Positions 39,840 to 49,173 of a stretch of 64,000 nucleotides of DNA are shown one piece after another; within the stretch, counting starts at the first letter, position 1, and each line of letters starts with the position of its first letter. Location of the stretch: assembly GCF_024360925.2 (NCBI RefSeq), contig NZ_CP113517.1:1-64000 (forward strand). The letters run 5' to 3'. A program made the translations under genes and the position numbers. This DNA is from Methylomonas rapida. GTDB taxonomy: Bacteria > Pseudomonadota > Gammaproteobacteria > Methylococcales > Methylomonadaceae. The notes beneath the pieces were generated by a model. That model had not been told where the DNA came from. It saw only the letters and a program-made list of their open reading frames with translations, and searched no databases.

Positions 39840-40048
39840 ATCATTGGCCGTCGGTAAAAGCTAAACGTGTTCTTGCAGCACTAATTGCTGTCGGCTGGGA
39901 AATCAAGCGCCAATCTGGGTCACATCGTACTTTATCCCGCAATGGCTGGGCTGATTTCGTGTTCGCGTTCCACGATGGCGAAGAAATTGGCCCCCGTATG
40001 CTTGCTCGTATCGCTAAGCACACCGGGTTAAAACCAAACGACTTATGA
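39836..40048 (+). CDS. hicA: HicA-like mRNA interferase toxin
   Basis: 70-aa toxin with the dsRBD-like HicA fold and catalytic His in RQSGSHRTLSRNG. HicA toxins cleave mRNA or tmRNA without ribosomes. The ATGA overlap with hicB and the antitoxin-first order are seen in many hicBA loci. Located just outside the transposon right end; the pair would originally have been directly downstream of gyrB. Confidence 0.88.
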   Translation: MNHWPSVKAKRVLAALIAVGWEIKRQSGSHRTLSRNGWADFVFAFHDGEEIGPRMLARIAKHTGLKPNDL

Positions 40049-40216
40049 GAATAGCCCGCGTATATGGGAAATGATTGTGTGAATGATTTAATGCTTGCCT
40101 CGGATTCCGCAAGCTTCATCCGGGCTACTCGCTGTATATCATCCGATCTTAGATGACATACAGATCCATTTAATTTTTGTTGGGCACTATGTGCGGATTC
40201 CAAAACATTTTGAACT

Positions 40217-40777
40217 ATGGACGATAAGCTACTTAAAAAATACCTTGAATACGCCAGTACCGAAGAAGCCCTTGCAGTTCTCTTTGTAAAGAAACATCTC
40301 ATTAAAGCAAAAGGGCATTGGGTAGATATTGTCGATTACGATCGCTATGAGATGTCCGACCCGGATGATTTACATTTCCGATTCGTAGAAGGCGGCTTGT
40401 ATAAGCGAAAAATACAACCCCACTATCCATCGAAATCTGCATACACCATTAACGGCAAATTTGATGAACGCGGGTATTACTTGATGACACGAGCTGTAAC
40501 GTGGGAAACCGCACATAGAGACATAGAGCAGCAGAAGTCAAAGAATGTGGTGGCGACGAGATTCATGATAACAGGCGTGAGCTACGATAAAAATCGAAAC
40601 AACAAGAACTATTTTCGGGACGATGCGCCACCGGAGATAAAGGCTCTAGCAAAGAATCTTTACGACCGTACCAACCCACTGTGGAACAAGGCAATGCAAT
40701 ACGTCAATAAGCCGGAGTTTGTATATAAAATAAAACAGGTTCGCATCTTCAAGCATGGTGCCGAACAACCGCATTAA
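40217..40777 (+). CDS. Uncharacterised protein (186 aa)
   Basis: Not recognised. Soluble, charged, mixed alpha/beta sequence with many aromatic residues (HWVDIVDYDRYEM; GYYLMTRAVTWETAHRD). No signal peptide or membrane helix. It stands alone between hicA and the P450 gene, and its composition is more AT-rich than the P450. The preceding 168 bp hold no clear gene. Confidence 0.55.
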   Translation: MDDKLLKKYLEYASTEEALAVLFVKKHLIKAKGHWVDIVDYDRYEMSDPDDLHFRFVEGGLYKRKIQPHYPSKSAYTINGKFDERGYYLMTRAVTWETAHRDIEQQKSKNVVATRFMITGVSYDKNRNNKNYFRDDAPPEIKALAKNLYDRTNPLWNKAMQYVNKPEFVYKIKQVRIFKHGAEQPH

Positions 40778-40899
40778 CTCCGACCTTCGCCGCGATGCGG
40801 TTCAGTCTGGTTATGCAGAGCGTTAAGCCAACATACAACAACGTTTAGGAATAACTAAAAATAGCGGTACTCTCCGTCAATTCTCCTAATCCCATCTCC

Positions 40900-42267
40900 A
40901 TGCCTCAAACCAAACCCATCCCTCAAGCCAAAGGCGATTTTCTGTTGGGCAATTTTCGCCAGCTCAAGGCGGATTCGTTTCGGGCGCTGTGCGATTGGCG
41001 GCGCGAGTACGGTGACTTAGTTGGATTCAAGATAGGCACTCAGCAATTCTATTTGTTCAGCCATCCGAAGTTAATAGAAGAAGCCCTGATCAAACAGGCG
41101 GATGTCTTTGTCAAAATGTACGATCCGCAAAAGCCCAGAGGGTTGGAATTGGTGTTGGGGCAAGGCTTGGTGACCAGCAAAGGCGAATTGTGGCAAAAGC
41201 AACGCCGGTTGATGCAGCCAGTATTTCAGCGCAAAAATTTGAGCGGCTTATTGCCTCAGTTTGCCGCGGCCGGCGAGGATATGTTGAAACGTTGGCGCCA
41301 ACTCGGCGATGGTGCCGAGATTGATTTGTGCAACGAAATGATGCGTCTGACCTTGGAAGTCATCACGCAAACCATGTTCGGGACCAGCGTGCTCGACAAA
41401 GTCGAACAGATTGCGCCGGCCTTGGATACGGTGCTCAGATTTGCCGCCAAATCCTTGATGAGTCCGATCGCCATACCGTTGGCGATTCCGACGCCGTCCA
41501 ATCTCAATTTCAAGCGTGCCATGGGCTTCTTGGACGACATCATCTACGGCATCATTCAAGAACGCCGCAAGAAACCGTCTGGCAACGCCGATTTGTTGGA
41601 CATGCTGTTACAAGCGCGTGACCCGGATACCAACGCACCGATGCCAGACAAACAGATTCGCGACGAAGTGATCACGATTTTCAGCGCCGGCCATGAAACC
41701 ACGTCCAATCTGCTGACCTGGACCATTTATTTGCTCGCAAAGCACCCCACGGTGTTAAGCACGCTGCGCCGGGAAATCGATCAATCAATAAACGGCAAGC
41801 CCTTGGAATTCGACGATTTGGCAAAACTTGGCTATACCAAAGCGGTTTTGAACGAATCCTTGCGATTCCGTCCACCGGTCGGCGTGATGATGCGCAAAAT
41901 TCAGCGGGAAACCGAAGTCGATGGCTATCGCCTCAAAGCCGGCAGCTTGGCTATTTTCAATATTTACAACGTGCATCATCATCCCGATTTATGGCACGAA
42001 CCGGAACGCTTCGATCCCGGTCGTTTTTTGAGCAGCGAAAGCCGCCGATTTTCCTTCATGCCGTTCGGGGCCGGCGAACGCATCTGCATCGGCAATCATT
42101 TTGCGATGCTGGAAAGCCAGCTACTATTGGCCATGATCATTCGGGAGTACGATTTTGAATTGCTGAATCCTGTTGAAGCCGAAGTCGAGATGGTGGTCAG
42201 TCTCCGCCCCAAAGGCGGTTTGCCGGTCAGGATAGGACGGCGCTCCGACGGTGAATGTTTTCAATAA
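40900..42267 (+). CDS. Cytochrome P450
   Basis: 455-aa soluble haem monooxygenase. Seen: the I-helix oxygen-activation motif AGHETTSN (about residue 263), the K-helix ExxR in NESLRFRPP (about 316), and the haem-thiolate loop FMPFGAGERICIGNHF with the Cys near 396. Full-length for a bacterial P450. Substrate unknown; similar enzymes hydroxylate fatty acids, terpenes or steroids. No redox partner gene is adjacent. Part of its 3' end is duplicated at 43390. Confidence 0.95.
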   Translation: MPQTKPIPQAKGDFLLGNFRQLKADSFRALCDWRREYGDLVGFKIGTQQFYLFSHPKLIEEALIKQADVFVKMYDPQKPRGLELVLGQGLVTSKGELWQKQRRLMQPVFQRKNLSGLLPQFAAAGEDMLKRWRQLGDGAEIDLCNEMMRLTLEVITQTMFGTSVLDKVEQIAPALDTVLRFAAKSLMSPIAIPLAIPTPSNLNFKRAMGFLDDIIYGIIQERRKKPSGNADLLDMLLQARDPDTNAPMPDKQIRDEVITIFSAGHETTSNLLTWTIYLLAKHPTVLSTLRREIDQSINGKPLEFDDLAKLGYTKAVLNESLRFRPPVGVMMRKIQRETEVDGYRLKAGSLAIFNIYNVHHHPDLWHEPERFDPGRFLSSESRRFSFMPFGAGERICIGNHFAMLESQLLLAMIIREYDFELLNPVEAEVEMVVSLRPKGGLPVRIGRRSDGECFQ

Positions 42268-42551
42268 GGCCGATCGGAACGAATGTTGTGTCCATGGCAG
42301 CGATGCTTGGTCACGACTGGGTGCCTACGATTATGGCTGACAGGATAAACATTTTCAGCAAGTCAGCCACGCAATGCGTAACTATGTGACTTCGGAAAAC
42401 TTGTAGGATTTGTTGAGCAACGCGAAGCGCATGAATCGCGAGCGGATGCGCTTCCTTGCGTCAGCACTTCCTACGTCCCTGGAACCGAAATCAAATATCA
42501 ATTGGCTCTGTGACGTTTTGGGAATTTAAGCGAATATTCGAGGTAAAGACC

Positions 42552-43160
42552 ATGGCACCTATTACCCAGCTATCACAATTGGACTTGAACCAAACCTACA
42601 GCTATGCCGATTATCTGACGTGGCAGTTCAGCGATATGGTGGAACTCATCAAGGGTAAAATCTCTTTGATGACGCCAGCGCCGAATGTCCAGCATCAAGG
42701 TGTTTCGATGAATATCAGCCGCGCATTGTCCAATTACTTTCATCAAAAAAAATGTCGCGTATATGCCGCACCGTTCGATGTGCGGCTATATGACCGCAAA
42801 AAATCCATCTTGGCCAGCCAGGAGATCCAAACCGTGGTACAGCCCGATCTCTGCGTGATTTGCAATCTGGAATTGTTGGATAAGCAGGGCTGTAACGGCG
42901 CGCCGGACTGGATTATCGAAATCGTATCCAAAGGTACCCGGCAGAACGATGTAAAAATCAAATATCAGCTTTATCAAGAAAGTGGTGTGGCCGAGTATTG
43001 GCTGGTTTTTCCGCATGAACAAACGGTGCATCAATTTATATTGGATGAAAATGGCCGTTATCAATTAAAAGCCATGTTTGTCGATCAAGCATCATCACAT
43101 TTATTTCCCGATTTATTGATCGATTTAAACGAGGTATTTGAATCGGCCGATGATGATTAA
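42552..43160 (+). CDS. Uma2 family (DUF820) restriction-fold protein
   Basis: 202 aa from the ATG at 42552 (GAGGTAAAG upstream; an in-frame ATG at 42456 lacks support). The PD-(D/E)XK-like core is visible: VVQPDLCVI, PDWIIEIVSKGT and VAEYWLVFP. Uma2 proteins are abundant in cyanobacteria and other environmental bacteria and often occur near mobile DNA; cellular role not established. The 284 bp between P450 and this gene show no other gene. Confidence 0.85.
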   Translation: MAPITQLSQLDLNQTYSYADYLTWQFSDMVELIKGKISLMTPAPNVQHQGVSMNISRALSNYFHQKKCRVYAAPFDVRLYDRKKSILASQEIQTVVQPDLCVICNLELLDKQGCNGAPDWIIEIVSKGTRQNDVKIKYQLYQESGVAEYWLVFPHEQTVHQFILDENGRYQLKAMFVDQASSHLFPDLLIDLNEVFESADDD

Positions 43161-43176
43161 CGCGATGAACAAATTC

Positions 43177-43211
43177 GTAGGTTGGGCCGCGCGTTGCTTG
43201 GCCCAACCTAC
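43177..43211. repeat. Perfect 12-bp inverted repeat (hairpin)
   Basis: GTAGGTTGGGCC and its exact complement GGCCCAACCTAC with an 11-bp loop, just after the Uma2 gene. Such GTAGGTTGGG...CCCAACCTAC units are common dispersed intergenic repeats. It could also end transcription of the Uma2 gene. Confidence 0.7.
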
Positions 43212-43389
43212 TGTCGCCAAGATGGGTGAATCAATCGGGTACGCACCGCGTACCATTTTGTCTAAGGATTCGGTGACAAATAAGTTCCGTGTTTTCGATG
43301 GTAGCTGCGAATTCATCCGCCCAAGGCGATTAAAATCGCCCCACACAGCTTTCATTTTCGTAAAGTTATTTTGGCTGGAATCCTGAAAT

Positions 43390-43581
43390 GGCGGCAATCA
43401 TTTTGCGATGCTGGAAAGCCCGCTGTTACAGGCCATGATCATTCGGGAGTATGACTTCGAATTGCTGAATCTTGCCGAAACCAAAGTCGAGACGGTGGTC
43501 AGCCTCTGGCCCAAAGGCGATTTCATGGAATTGCGGGATTATGGCTTGGATGCAAGCCAATTTGAGGGTTACAGATGTTAA
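43390..43581 (+). pseudogene. Duplicated 3' fragment of the P450 gene
   Basis: Encodes GNHFAMLESPLLQAMIIREY and DFELLNLAETKVETVVSLWP, closely matching the P450 C terminus (GNHFAMLESQLLLAMIIREY...). The similarity covers about 135 bp and begins right after the haem cysteine; it then continues into unrelated sequence to a stop at 43581. There is no start codon context or catalytic region, so it is a dead fragment left by a partial tandem duplication around the Uma2 gene. Confidence 0.85.
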
Positions 43582-43641
43582 ACTTGGCAAACGCGAATTC
43601 ATTGGTAATCTTCTGTTATTTATTGCCTTGGAGAAACTGAA

Positions 43642-44115
43642 ATGCGCTTTGTCAATTTTGCGGTCAAAAAACAAGGACTGGCAGCGATGGTCTTTTGCGG
43701 CTCGTTGTTGCTAGCTCAAGCGGTGGTGGCGGAAACCAATAACGATCATCACCCCGAACAAGCCAAGAGGGAATGGAGCGGGGTTTATTACGGCATGTTG
43801 CCTTGCAAGGATTGTTATGGCATCAAAACCACACTGGCCTTGAATGCCAATAATAGCTATCTCAAAATCACCCAAAATACCGGAAAATCGTTGCGCGATT
43901 ATGTCGAGAAAGGCAAGTTCAATTGGGACGATAACACCCACCGCATAACCTTGATCCCGCGCAAGGGCGATAGCGCCCAGCAATATCTGGTCGCGAAAGA
44001 CCAATTGATTCAGCTGGACGCGAATGGCAACCGTATCACTGGCAAGGATGCGGAACGCTACATCCTCAACAGAACCGATATGAAAAACCCCGAAGAAACG
44101 CATGGCGGCCATTGA
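43642..44115 (+). CDS. NlpE-like N-terminal domain protein
   Basis: 157 aa with a signal peptide (GLAAMVFCGSLLLAQAVVAE) and the NlpE N-terminal barrel: WSGVYYGMLPCKDCYGIKTT, where the CxxC is typical. NlpE senses copper and surface stress at the outer membrane in enterobacteria. Here no clear lipobox cysteine follows the signal, so the protein may be periplasmic. Only the N-terminal NlpE domain is present. Confidence 0.82.
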   Translation: MRFVNFAVKKQGLAAMVFCGSLLLAQAVVAETNNDHHPEQAKREWSGVYYGMLPCKDCYGIKTTLALNANNSYLKITQNTGKSLRDYVEKGKFNWDDNTHRITLIPRKGDSAQQYLVAKDQLIQLDANGNRITGKDAERYILNRTDMKNPEETHGGH

Positions 44116-44293
44116 TACCATCTGGCCGCCAATTGAAATCCAGGTTCCACGGATGGACGAAATGCGGCGTATTTGAGGGCGCATAGGAGCATGCCTTGCT
44201 CCCCCTGGCCCGCTAAAACAACCCGACTCTTGCCGAAGCAAAATAACCTTACAATAGCCTCGGCGTTTAACAACATCATCACTAACCGGTTTT

Positions 44294-44716
44294 ATGGGAT
44301 TTGAGCAACTTGCACCGTTGAAAGAGGCATTGGTAAAACAAGCCGCGGATAAAAAAAAGAAAGCCGATGCGAAAAAATCGGCGTCGACTGGTCCGGTCGA
44401 CCCGGTTTTGCGGACGATAGGACTTTTACAAAAGCATTTTCCGCTGGCCTTTCCGAAAAAGCCCAGCCCCAAGGTGCCATTGAAAATAGGTATTCACAAG
44501 GATTTGCTCGAACAAGCGGAGCAACTTGGAATTACCCCAAACGAAATCCGCGCGGTAATGAAAAAATGGTGCAGGGGCAAACGCTATGCCGAGTGCCTGG
44601 TCGCCGGCGCCGTCAGAGTCGATTTGCAGGGCAACGAAGCCGGGCATGTCAGCAAGGAAGAGGCCTCGCAAGCCGACAAACCCCATGCCCCCATTCAATC
44701 AGCCGAAACGGCGTGA
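44294..44716 (+). CDS. proQ: ProQ/FinO-domain RNA chaperone
   Basis: 140-aa protein with a FinO/ProQ domain at about residues 35-125: LLQKHFPLAFPKKPSPKVPL, KIGIHKDLLEQ, then KRYAECLVAGAVRVDLQG. A lysine-rich N terminus (KKKKADAKKSAS) precedes it. Such proteins bind structured RNAs and small RNAs. It lacks the C-terminal Tudor-like domain of E. coli ProQ and is close to minimal ProQ proteins. Confidence 0.88.
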   Translation: MGFEQLAPLKEALVKQAADKKKKADAKKSASTGPVDPVLRTIGLLQKHFPLAFPKKPSPKVPLKIGIHKDLLEQAEQLGITPNEIRAVMKKWCRGKRYAECLVAGAVRVDLQGNEAGHVSKEEASQADKPHAPIQSAETA

Positions 44717-45154
44717 CTGATGTAGTTCAAACGCTATAAACCCAAACAACCTTGGTTGACGCGCGTTCCGGAATCATCTTATCCAATAATGCAACCTGGA
44801 TTAGCGCAGCGTAACCCAACGAAAAGCCATGCAATTATTCAGGTGGGGGAGCTAATGATTTTGCTTGGATGCGCTTTTAACACTGAGTTTTAGATCACTA
44901 GTCCCCCGTGACGATTAGATTACCGGGGGAAATCCTTTCGTCAAACCGAAACCCGGCTGGGCAAGCGAATTTCACTTTGGCTACGAATAACTTCCCTTCT
45001 GGAGGTCGAAAAAGCCCCCTTGCGGGAGAAGGCGAGGGTGAGGGGAATGAATAATGTAAGCAACTGATTTATATCCCCTCATCTTAACCTTCTCCCGGCG
45101 GGACAAGGAATCGTGAGAAGTGGCATCGAAGCTTTGCAGTCGCGGCTGGCTATC
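44717..45154. repeat. Intergenic region with an imperfect inverted repeat element
   Basis: No gene seen. At about 45016-45045 (CCCTTGCGGGAGAAGG and GGTGAGGGG) and 45075-45107 (CCCCTCATCTTAACCTTCTC and GGGACAAGG) lie two imperfect inverted arms separated by about 30 bp. This has the look of a small dispersed palindromic element. It separates proQ from the convergent haoB stop. Confidence 0.5.
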
Positions 45155-46150
45155 TCAATGCTTTGGCTGCGGATCGATCTGGTAAACGGACAAAAAACCG
45201 CCCCAATGGCTTTGGTAAACCAGGCTGACGCCGTCCGGCAATTGTTTCAGGGAATCGACAAAAGGCAGCAGCCGCACCAGCAGCGTGTTTTTGGTTTTTG
45301 CATCGGCCGTGGACCAAACCCGGTAATAACCGCCTTCCTTTTGCGCCAGATAATTGCCGTCGCCGGTTTCGCCGGCCCAGCGCTTGACCTGGGCGATGTC
45401 TCCGTGCAAATCATTGCCGGCCGGAATATTTTTGGACTGCAGCAGCAATGGCTCGCCGCCGTAAGCCTGGAGCTCGGCCAGATGCAACAGCATGTCGTTG
45501 TTGACCAGCAAAAAGACGGGGCGCGAGGAGCCGAAATGCGTGGCGATTTCGGTCAGGGCGGTTTTGCTGTCCATCGTCAGCCAGCGCGCCATTTGCACCG
45601 TTTGCGCCGCTTCCTGATCCGAAGCCATGGGCAGCTCGCTTTGCAAGGCCTTCCATACCGGATTGGCGAAGCTGTGCGCGGCGGGCTTTTGCAGCCAAGC
45701 CGCCTTGCCGCTCAGGTAACGAATGCGCTGGCCATCGTCCCACCAACTCAAAAATAGCGCATCTTCCGGCGCCTTGCGGGCGATGACATCCGCTGCGGAG
45801 CGCCAAATATCGTGGCGCAAGCCGGTCGGACTGGACGCAATACCCTCCGCATCCTTGGCAAACAGCACGGCGGTTTGCGGCGCACCTGCGTTGTCCTGAT
45901 AGCGGGCCAACAGCAGATCGAATAAATCCTTGCCGTCCTGACTGAAGGTGTAGCGTTCAACCGAGCGCGCGGGGAAAAAACCAGCCGCATCGGTCGGCGC
46001 CGCTGGCGCATGGCGGACGGCGAGTTGCCCGCCGCCATCGGCCTGCGCCACGGGCGCCTGTGTCCATTGCCGGTACAGCAGCGCGCCGCCGGTTGCCAGC
46101 AGCGCGATACTTAACAAGCCCAGCAGTCTCTTCCTGGCTTTTTCAGACAT
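45155..46150 (-). CDS. haoB: HaoB-like protein, partner of hydroxylamine oxidoreductase
   Basis: 331 aa. One N-terminal transmembrane segment (LLGLLSIALLATGGALLYRQW) followed by a periplasmic domain. Not recognisable by motifs alone; the assignment rests on its position directly after haoA with a TGATG overlap, the arrangement found in ammonia oxidisers and methanotrophs. The ATG at 46150 is preferred over the TTG three bases earlier. HaoB is required for or supports HAO function, but its molecular role is unsettled. Confidence 0.82.
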   Translation of the reverse strand: MSEKARKRLLGLLSIALLATGGALLYRQWTQAPVAQADGGGQLAVRHAPAAPTDAAGFFPARSVERYTFSQDGKDLFDLLLARYQDNAGAPQTAVLFAKDAEGIASSPTGLRHDIWRSAADVIARKAPEDALFLSWWDDGQRIRYLSGKAAWLQKPAAHSFANPVWKALQSELPMASDQEAAQTVQMARWLTMDSKTALTEIATHFGSSRPVFLLVNNDMLLHLAELQAYGGEPLLLQSKNIPAGNDLHGDIAQVKRWAGETGDGNYLAQKEGGYYRVWSTADAKTKNTLLVRLLPFVDSLKQLPDGVSLVYQSHWGGFLSVYQIDPQPKH

Positions 46151-47817
46151 CAATTGGCTTGATCTCCTTGGTCGCTGGCTTCGGCCTTCTTGGCACCAAA
46201 GGGTCCAAACATTTTATAGGCCGCGGCCAGTCCCAGTGCGATCAAAAACCAGCCGAGTAAACCCAGGCCGCCGCCTTCCTCCTGCTTGGAATTTTTGGCA
46301 GGCGCAGCTGCCGACTTGCCGCCGGCTGATTTAGTGCCAGCTTGTTCACGCAGACGGGTATTTTCGTCCATGATTTCGGCATAGTCTTTCATCAGATTCG
46401 ACCAGCCTTCGGTATAGGTAAAGCCGCCCGGATTGGCGTGGAAAATGCCTTTGTAGTGCTTGATCACGTCATGCTCCCACATGTCGGCATGGATGCGCTC
46501 GATACGGCTCGGGTTGTTGCCTTTTGCCCAGAACAACTGGAAGAATCCGGCCGGGGCATCTTTTTCCGGCGCAGGGGGCGCGGGGCGGTTGGTTTTCTGG
46601 CCGACCAGCAAGCCGTCGTCATACAGTTTGGCAACGACTTTCTTGGCTTCCTGCTCGACGTTCAGGCCCTGAATCGTGCCTTTGTCGGCCGCGTCCAGAT
46701 AAGCCTTGGCGAAACTGGCCGAATGGCACAAGCCGCAGGTGTCGACCCAGGCTTTTTTACGATCCTCGAACCAGGGGTGGCTGAGGTTGTCGGCGATGGC
46801 CGGCGTCGGGTTGAAGGCCCAGCGCACCTTGCGCACCAGATTGTGGGAATATTCGCCGTTGAATTCGAAGTGGCAGACCTGGCAGGTCGGCGCCGTATAG
46901 CCGCCCTTGGTAATCGCGTCTTTCAGCGGGGCTTCGAAATTCCATTTGGCTTTGCCTTGGGTTTGATAGACGGTGCCGTGCTTGGACATCATGAAGTTTT
47001 CAAACTCGTTGTGGTCCACGCCGTTGTGGCAGGTGGCGCAGGCTTCCGGCTGCCGGGCTTCGGCGACAGAGAAGCTGTGGCGGGTATGGCAGCCGTCGCA
47101 TTTGTTTTGCTGGTAATGGCACATGTCGCAGCCTTGTGCGACTTCCCGTTCGGGCATGGCGGCCCAGATGGTGTTCTCGACGTTGGCTTCCCAATCGACC
47201 GCGTGGGAAGGATGGCCCTTACCCCATTGTTTTTGCGGCCATTCCTGGTTTTTTTCCGCTTCGGCCTCGGCGAATTCATTCAAGTGGCAGGAGCCGCAGG
47301 CTGCGCGATCCGGCATCACCAGATTCTCGGCGTGGTTGATTTTTTCCTTGCCGACGCCGCCATGGCAATCGATACAGCCGACCTGATCGAGCGGTTGGCC
47401 GGCTTTCAGCAGGCCTTGTTTGACCAGGTTTGCTTCCACGTCGGCCAATTTTTGTTTTTTGTAGGCGCGTACATCGCTGTCGGGCAAGTTACGAATCTTG
47501 GCGAGATTACTGTGAGGGCTGTTTTTCCAGGCATGAAATGCGCCAGGGGTGGCGGCTTCGTGGCAAGCGACGCAATCGTCGCGGCCGAATTCACCCTGAA
47601 TGGTTTTGGGTGGCTTGTAAAAGTCCTTGGGGTTCCAGTACTTCTGGATCGGAATTGGTTCCCAATAGGCGGCGTGCGAGCCCTTGCCGGGGTGCGTCTG
47701 ATAATAATCCTTCTTCAGTTGGGCAAAGTCGGGCTCGTCCGTACCGGCAAGCCCGATGCCGCTGAAAGTTATAAGGCTGAATAGCATCATCATCAGCGCA
47801 AGTATTTTTGTTTTCAT
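46150..47817 (-). CDS. haoA: Octaheme hydroxylamine oxidoreductase
   Basis: Periplasmic multihaem enzyme oxidising hydroxylamine. Eight CxxCH motifs are present: CVACH, CIDCH, CGSCH, CDMCH, CDGCH, CATCH, CQVCH and CGLCH, as in octahaem HAO. Signal peptide from the ATG at 47817 (MKTKILALMMMLFSLITFSG), preceded by GAGGGGGG; an upstream in-frame ATG at 47838 is less likely. A C-terminal hydrophobic segment (GLLGWFLIALGLAAAYKMF) suggests membrane anchoring. In methanotrophs methane monooxygenase converts ammonia to toxic hydroxylamine, which HAO removes. This gene is the main clue to the organism type. Confidence 0.95.
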   Translation of the reverse strand: MKTKILALMMMLFSLITFSGIGLAGTDEPDFAQLKKDYYQTHPGKGSHAAYWEPIPIQKYWNPKDFYKPPKTIQGEFGRDDCVACHEAATPGAFHAWKNSPHSNLAKIRNLPDSDVRAYKKQKLADVEANLVKQGLLKAGQPLDQVGCIDCHGGVGKEKINHAENLVMPDRAACGSCHLNEFAEAEAEKNQEWPQKQWGKGHPSHAVDWEANVENTIWAAMPEREVAQGCDMCHYQQNKCDGCHTRHSFSVAEARQPEACATCHNGVDHNEFENFMMSKHGTVYQTQGKAKWNFEAPLKDAITKGGYTAPTCQVCHFEFNGEYSHNLVRKVRWAFNPTPAIADNLSHPWFEDRKKAWVDTCGLCHSASFAKAYLDAADKGTIQGLNVEQEAKKVVAKLYDDGLLVGQKTNRPAPPAPEKDAPAGFFQLFWAKGNNPSRIERIHADMWEHDVIKHYKGIFHANPGGFTYTEGWSNLMKDYAEIMDENTRLREQAGTKSAGGKSAAAPAKNSKQEEGGGLGLLGWFLIALGLAAAYKMFGPFGAKKAEASDQGDQAN

Positions 47818-48171
47818 AACGCCCCCCTCGACTGGCATGTTTGGATACGTCGAATTGATTCGAATCGAAACTAAAGTCTAGTGCAATCTGCGGTAGATTA
47901 AAACCATTTTTACAAGATAACCTGAGCGTGGCCGGAGGCAATTGCCGATGCCGTTGACATAAGTCGGTATACGAGCAGGGATTTATCGCTATCAAAATTA
48001 CAAGGCTGCTAGCCTCGGCTAGCATCCGCGGCTTCTGGATTCCAGTATTCCCTGCCGGTATGACGCGCTTTGCGCATAAGGCTATGGTTTGGGCGAAGCG
48101 GAATGGCCGAATGGGCTTTCCTCGTTTGCCGGCCGTATGCTACCTTGTTTCATTTGAAAGCCGGAACCGAC
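47818..48171. promoter_or_regulatory. Divergent intergenic region upstream of haoA
   Basis: About 354 bp between the haoA start (minus) and the secreted-protein gene at 48172 (plus). It must contain the haoAB promoter. No gene or clear motif is seen. Confidence 0.4.
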
Positions 48172-49113
48172 ATGAAATTCACTACTCGCATTCCTTTCGC
48201 CCTTGCGTTGCTTGCAACCAGTCTTTCATTCCAGCCTGCCCATGCCGCACCCACTCCGGCAGGAGAAAACAAGCTGCGCATTCATACCAGCTTGCCCAAA
48301 AAGACGGGCGAATCCTTGTTTTCATATACCGCCGAATGGCGGCAAGATGGTGGTCAGCACTACCATGCAACCGGCATGAGTTTTCTGGATGCCAATAAGC
48401 TCGATGAATCGGCTTCTGCGGCTCGCGTCGCCAAAAAGCTGGCGACGTCGATGAAGGACAGCATGATCCAACTGGACCCCAATTGGCGCGGCCTGAGCTT
48501 TGATCAGCCAGAAGAGCAAGCGGAATTGGTCCTGAGCAACAAAGCCGGATATGCGCTGACTTCGCTGGTGGTCAGAGATTACACCAACCAGGCCCTAGCT
48601 TTCGATCTTGCCGGCAAAAGCTTCAATAGCGAAGGCGTGCAATTGGCATTTGATCTGGTATTGGCGGCCGATGTGGAATACCTGGATAAATTTTCCGCGC
48701 AAAAACCCAAAACCGCCTCGCAAGGCGAGATCGAAATCAGAATAGACGAGCAAAAGCCGATTCAAATCAAAACAGACGGCAAAACCACGCGTGAACTGGA
48801 GGCGGAAATTGCCCGGCAATTGAATCTGTCCCGATTGAGTGAAACCAGCTTGGTCACCAGCCAGGCGAACAAGGATACCCGTAACATCAAGCCCTTCGAT
48901 GGTTCGGAGATTCAATTTTCTAATCTGGCCGCCAAATCCGTTGCCATCGACATCACGGACCCGAGCGTGGGTGTGTTGGTCAAGTTTAAGTTCAAGGATG
49001 AAAACCCAGGCCTGGAAGCCGAACCTCGTTCGATGTTGGGCATATTGGGACTGGTTGGCTTGGTAGCCGCCGTATATTTCTGGCGCAGAAAAATCCAAAA
49101 ACCGGTCGCTTGA
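48172..49113 (+). CDS. Secreted protein with C-terminal membrane anchor, unknown function
   Basis: 313 aa. Signal peptide MKFTTRIPFALALLATSLSF with AHA-A cleavage; C-terminal anchor SMLGILGLVGLVAAVYFW followed by RRK, giving a surface or periplasmic protein tethered to the inner membrane. Between them lies a beta-rich region without recognised motifs. The start at 48172 is chosen because the signal peptide begins there. It is divergent from haoA; a link is possible but unsupported. Confidence 0.7.
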   Translation: MKFTTRIPFALALLATSLSFQPAHAAPTPAGENKLRIHTSLPKKTGESLFSYTAEWRQDGGQHYHATGMSFLDANKLDESASAARVAKKLATSMKDSMIQLDPNWRGLSFDQPEEQAELVLSNKAGYALTSLVVRDYTNQALAFDLAGKSFNSEGVQLAFDLVLAADVEYLDKFSAQKPKTASQGEIEIRIDEQKPIQIKTDGKTTRELEAEIARQLNLSRLSETSLVTSQANKDTRNIKPFDGSEIQFSNLAAKSVAIDITDPSVGVLVKFKFKDENPGLEAEPRSMLGILGLVGLVAAVYFWRRKIQKPVA

Positions 49114-49173
49114 GTCGTATGTCAATTGCAGTTCTTTACATATAAACCATGCCTTGAACCAATCTTACCAACC

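Noticed and set aside
45113..45757. 214-aa plus-strand frame opposite haoB
   Set aside because: Antisense to haoB, which has a membrane segment and operon overlap with haoA.
46342..47784. 480-aa plus-strand frame opposite haoA
   Set aside because: Shadow of the octahaem gene; the eight CxxCH motifs prove the minus strand.
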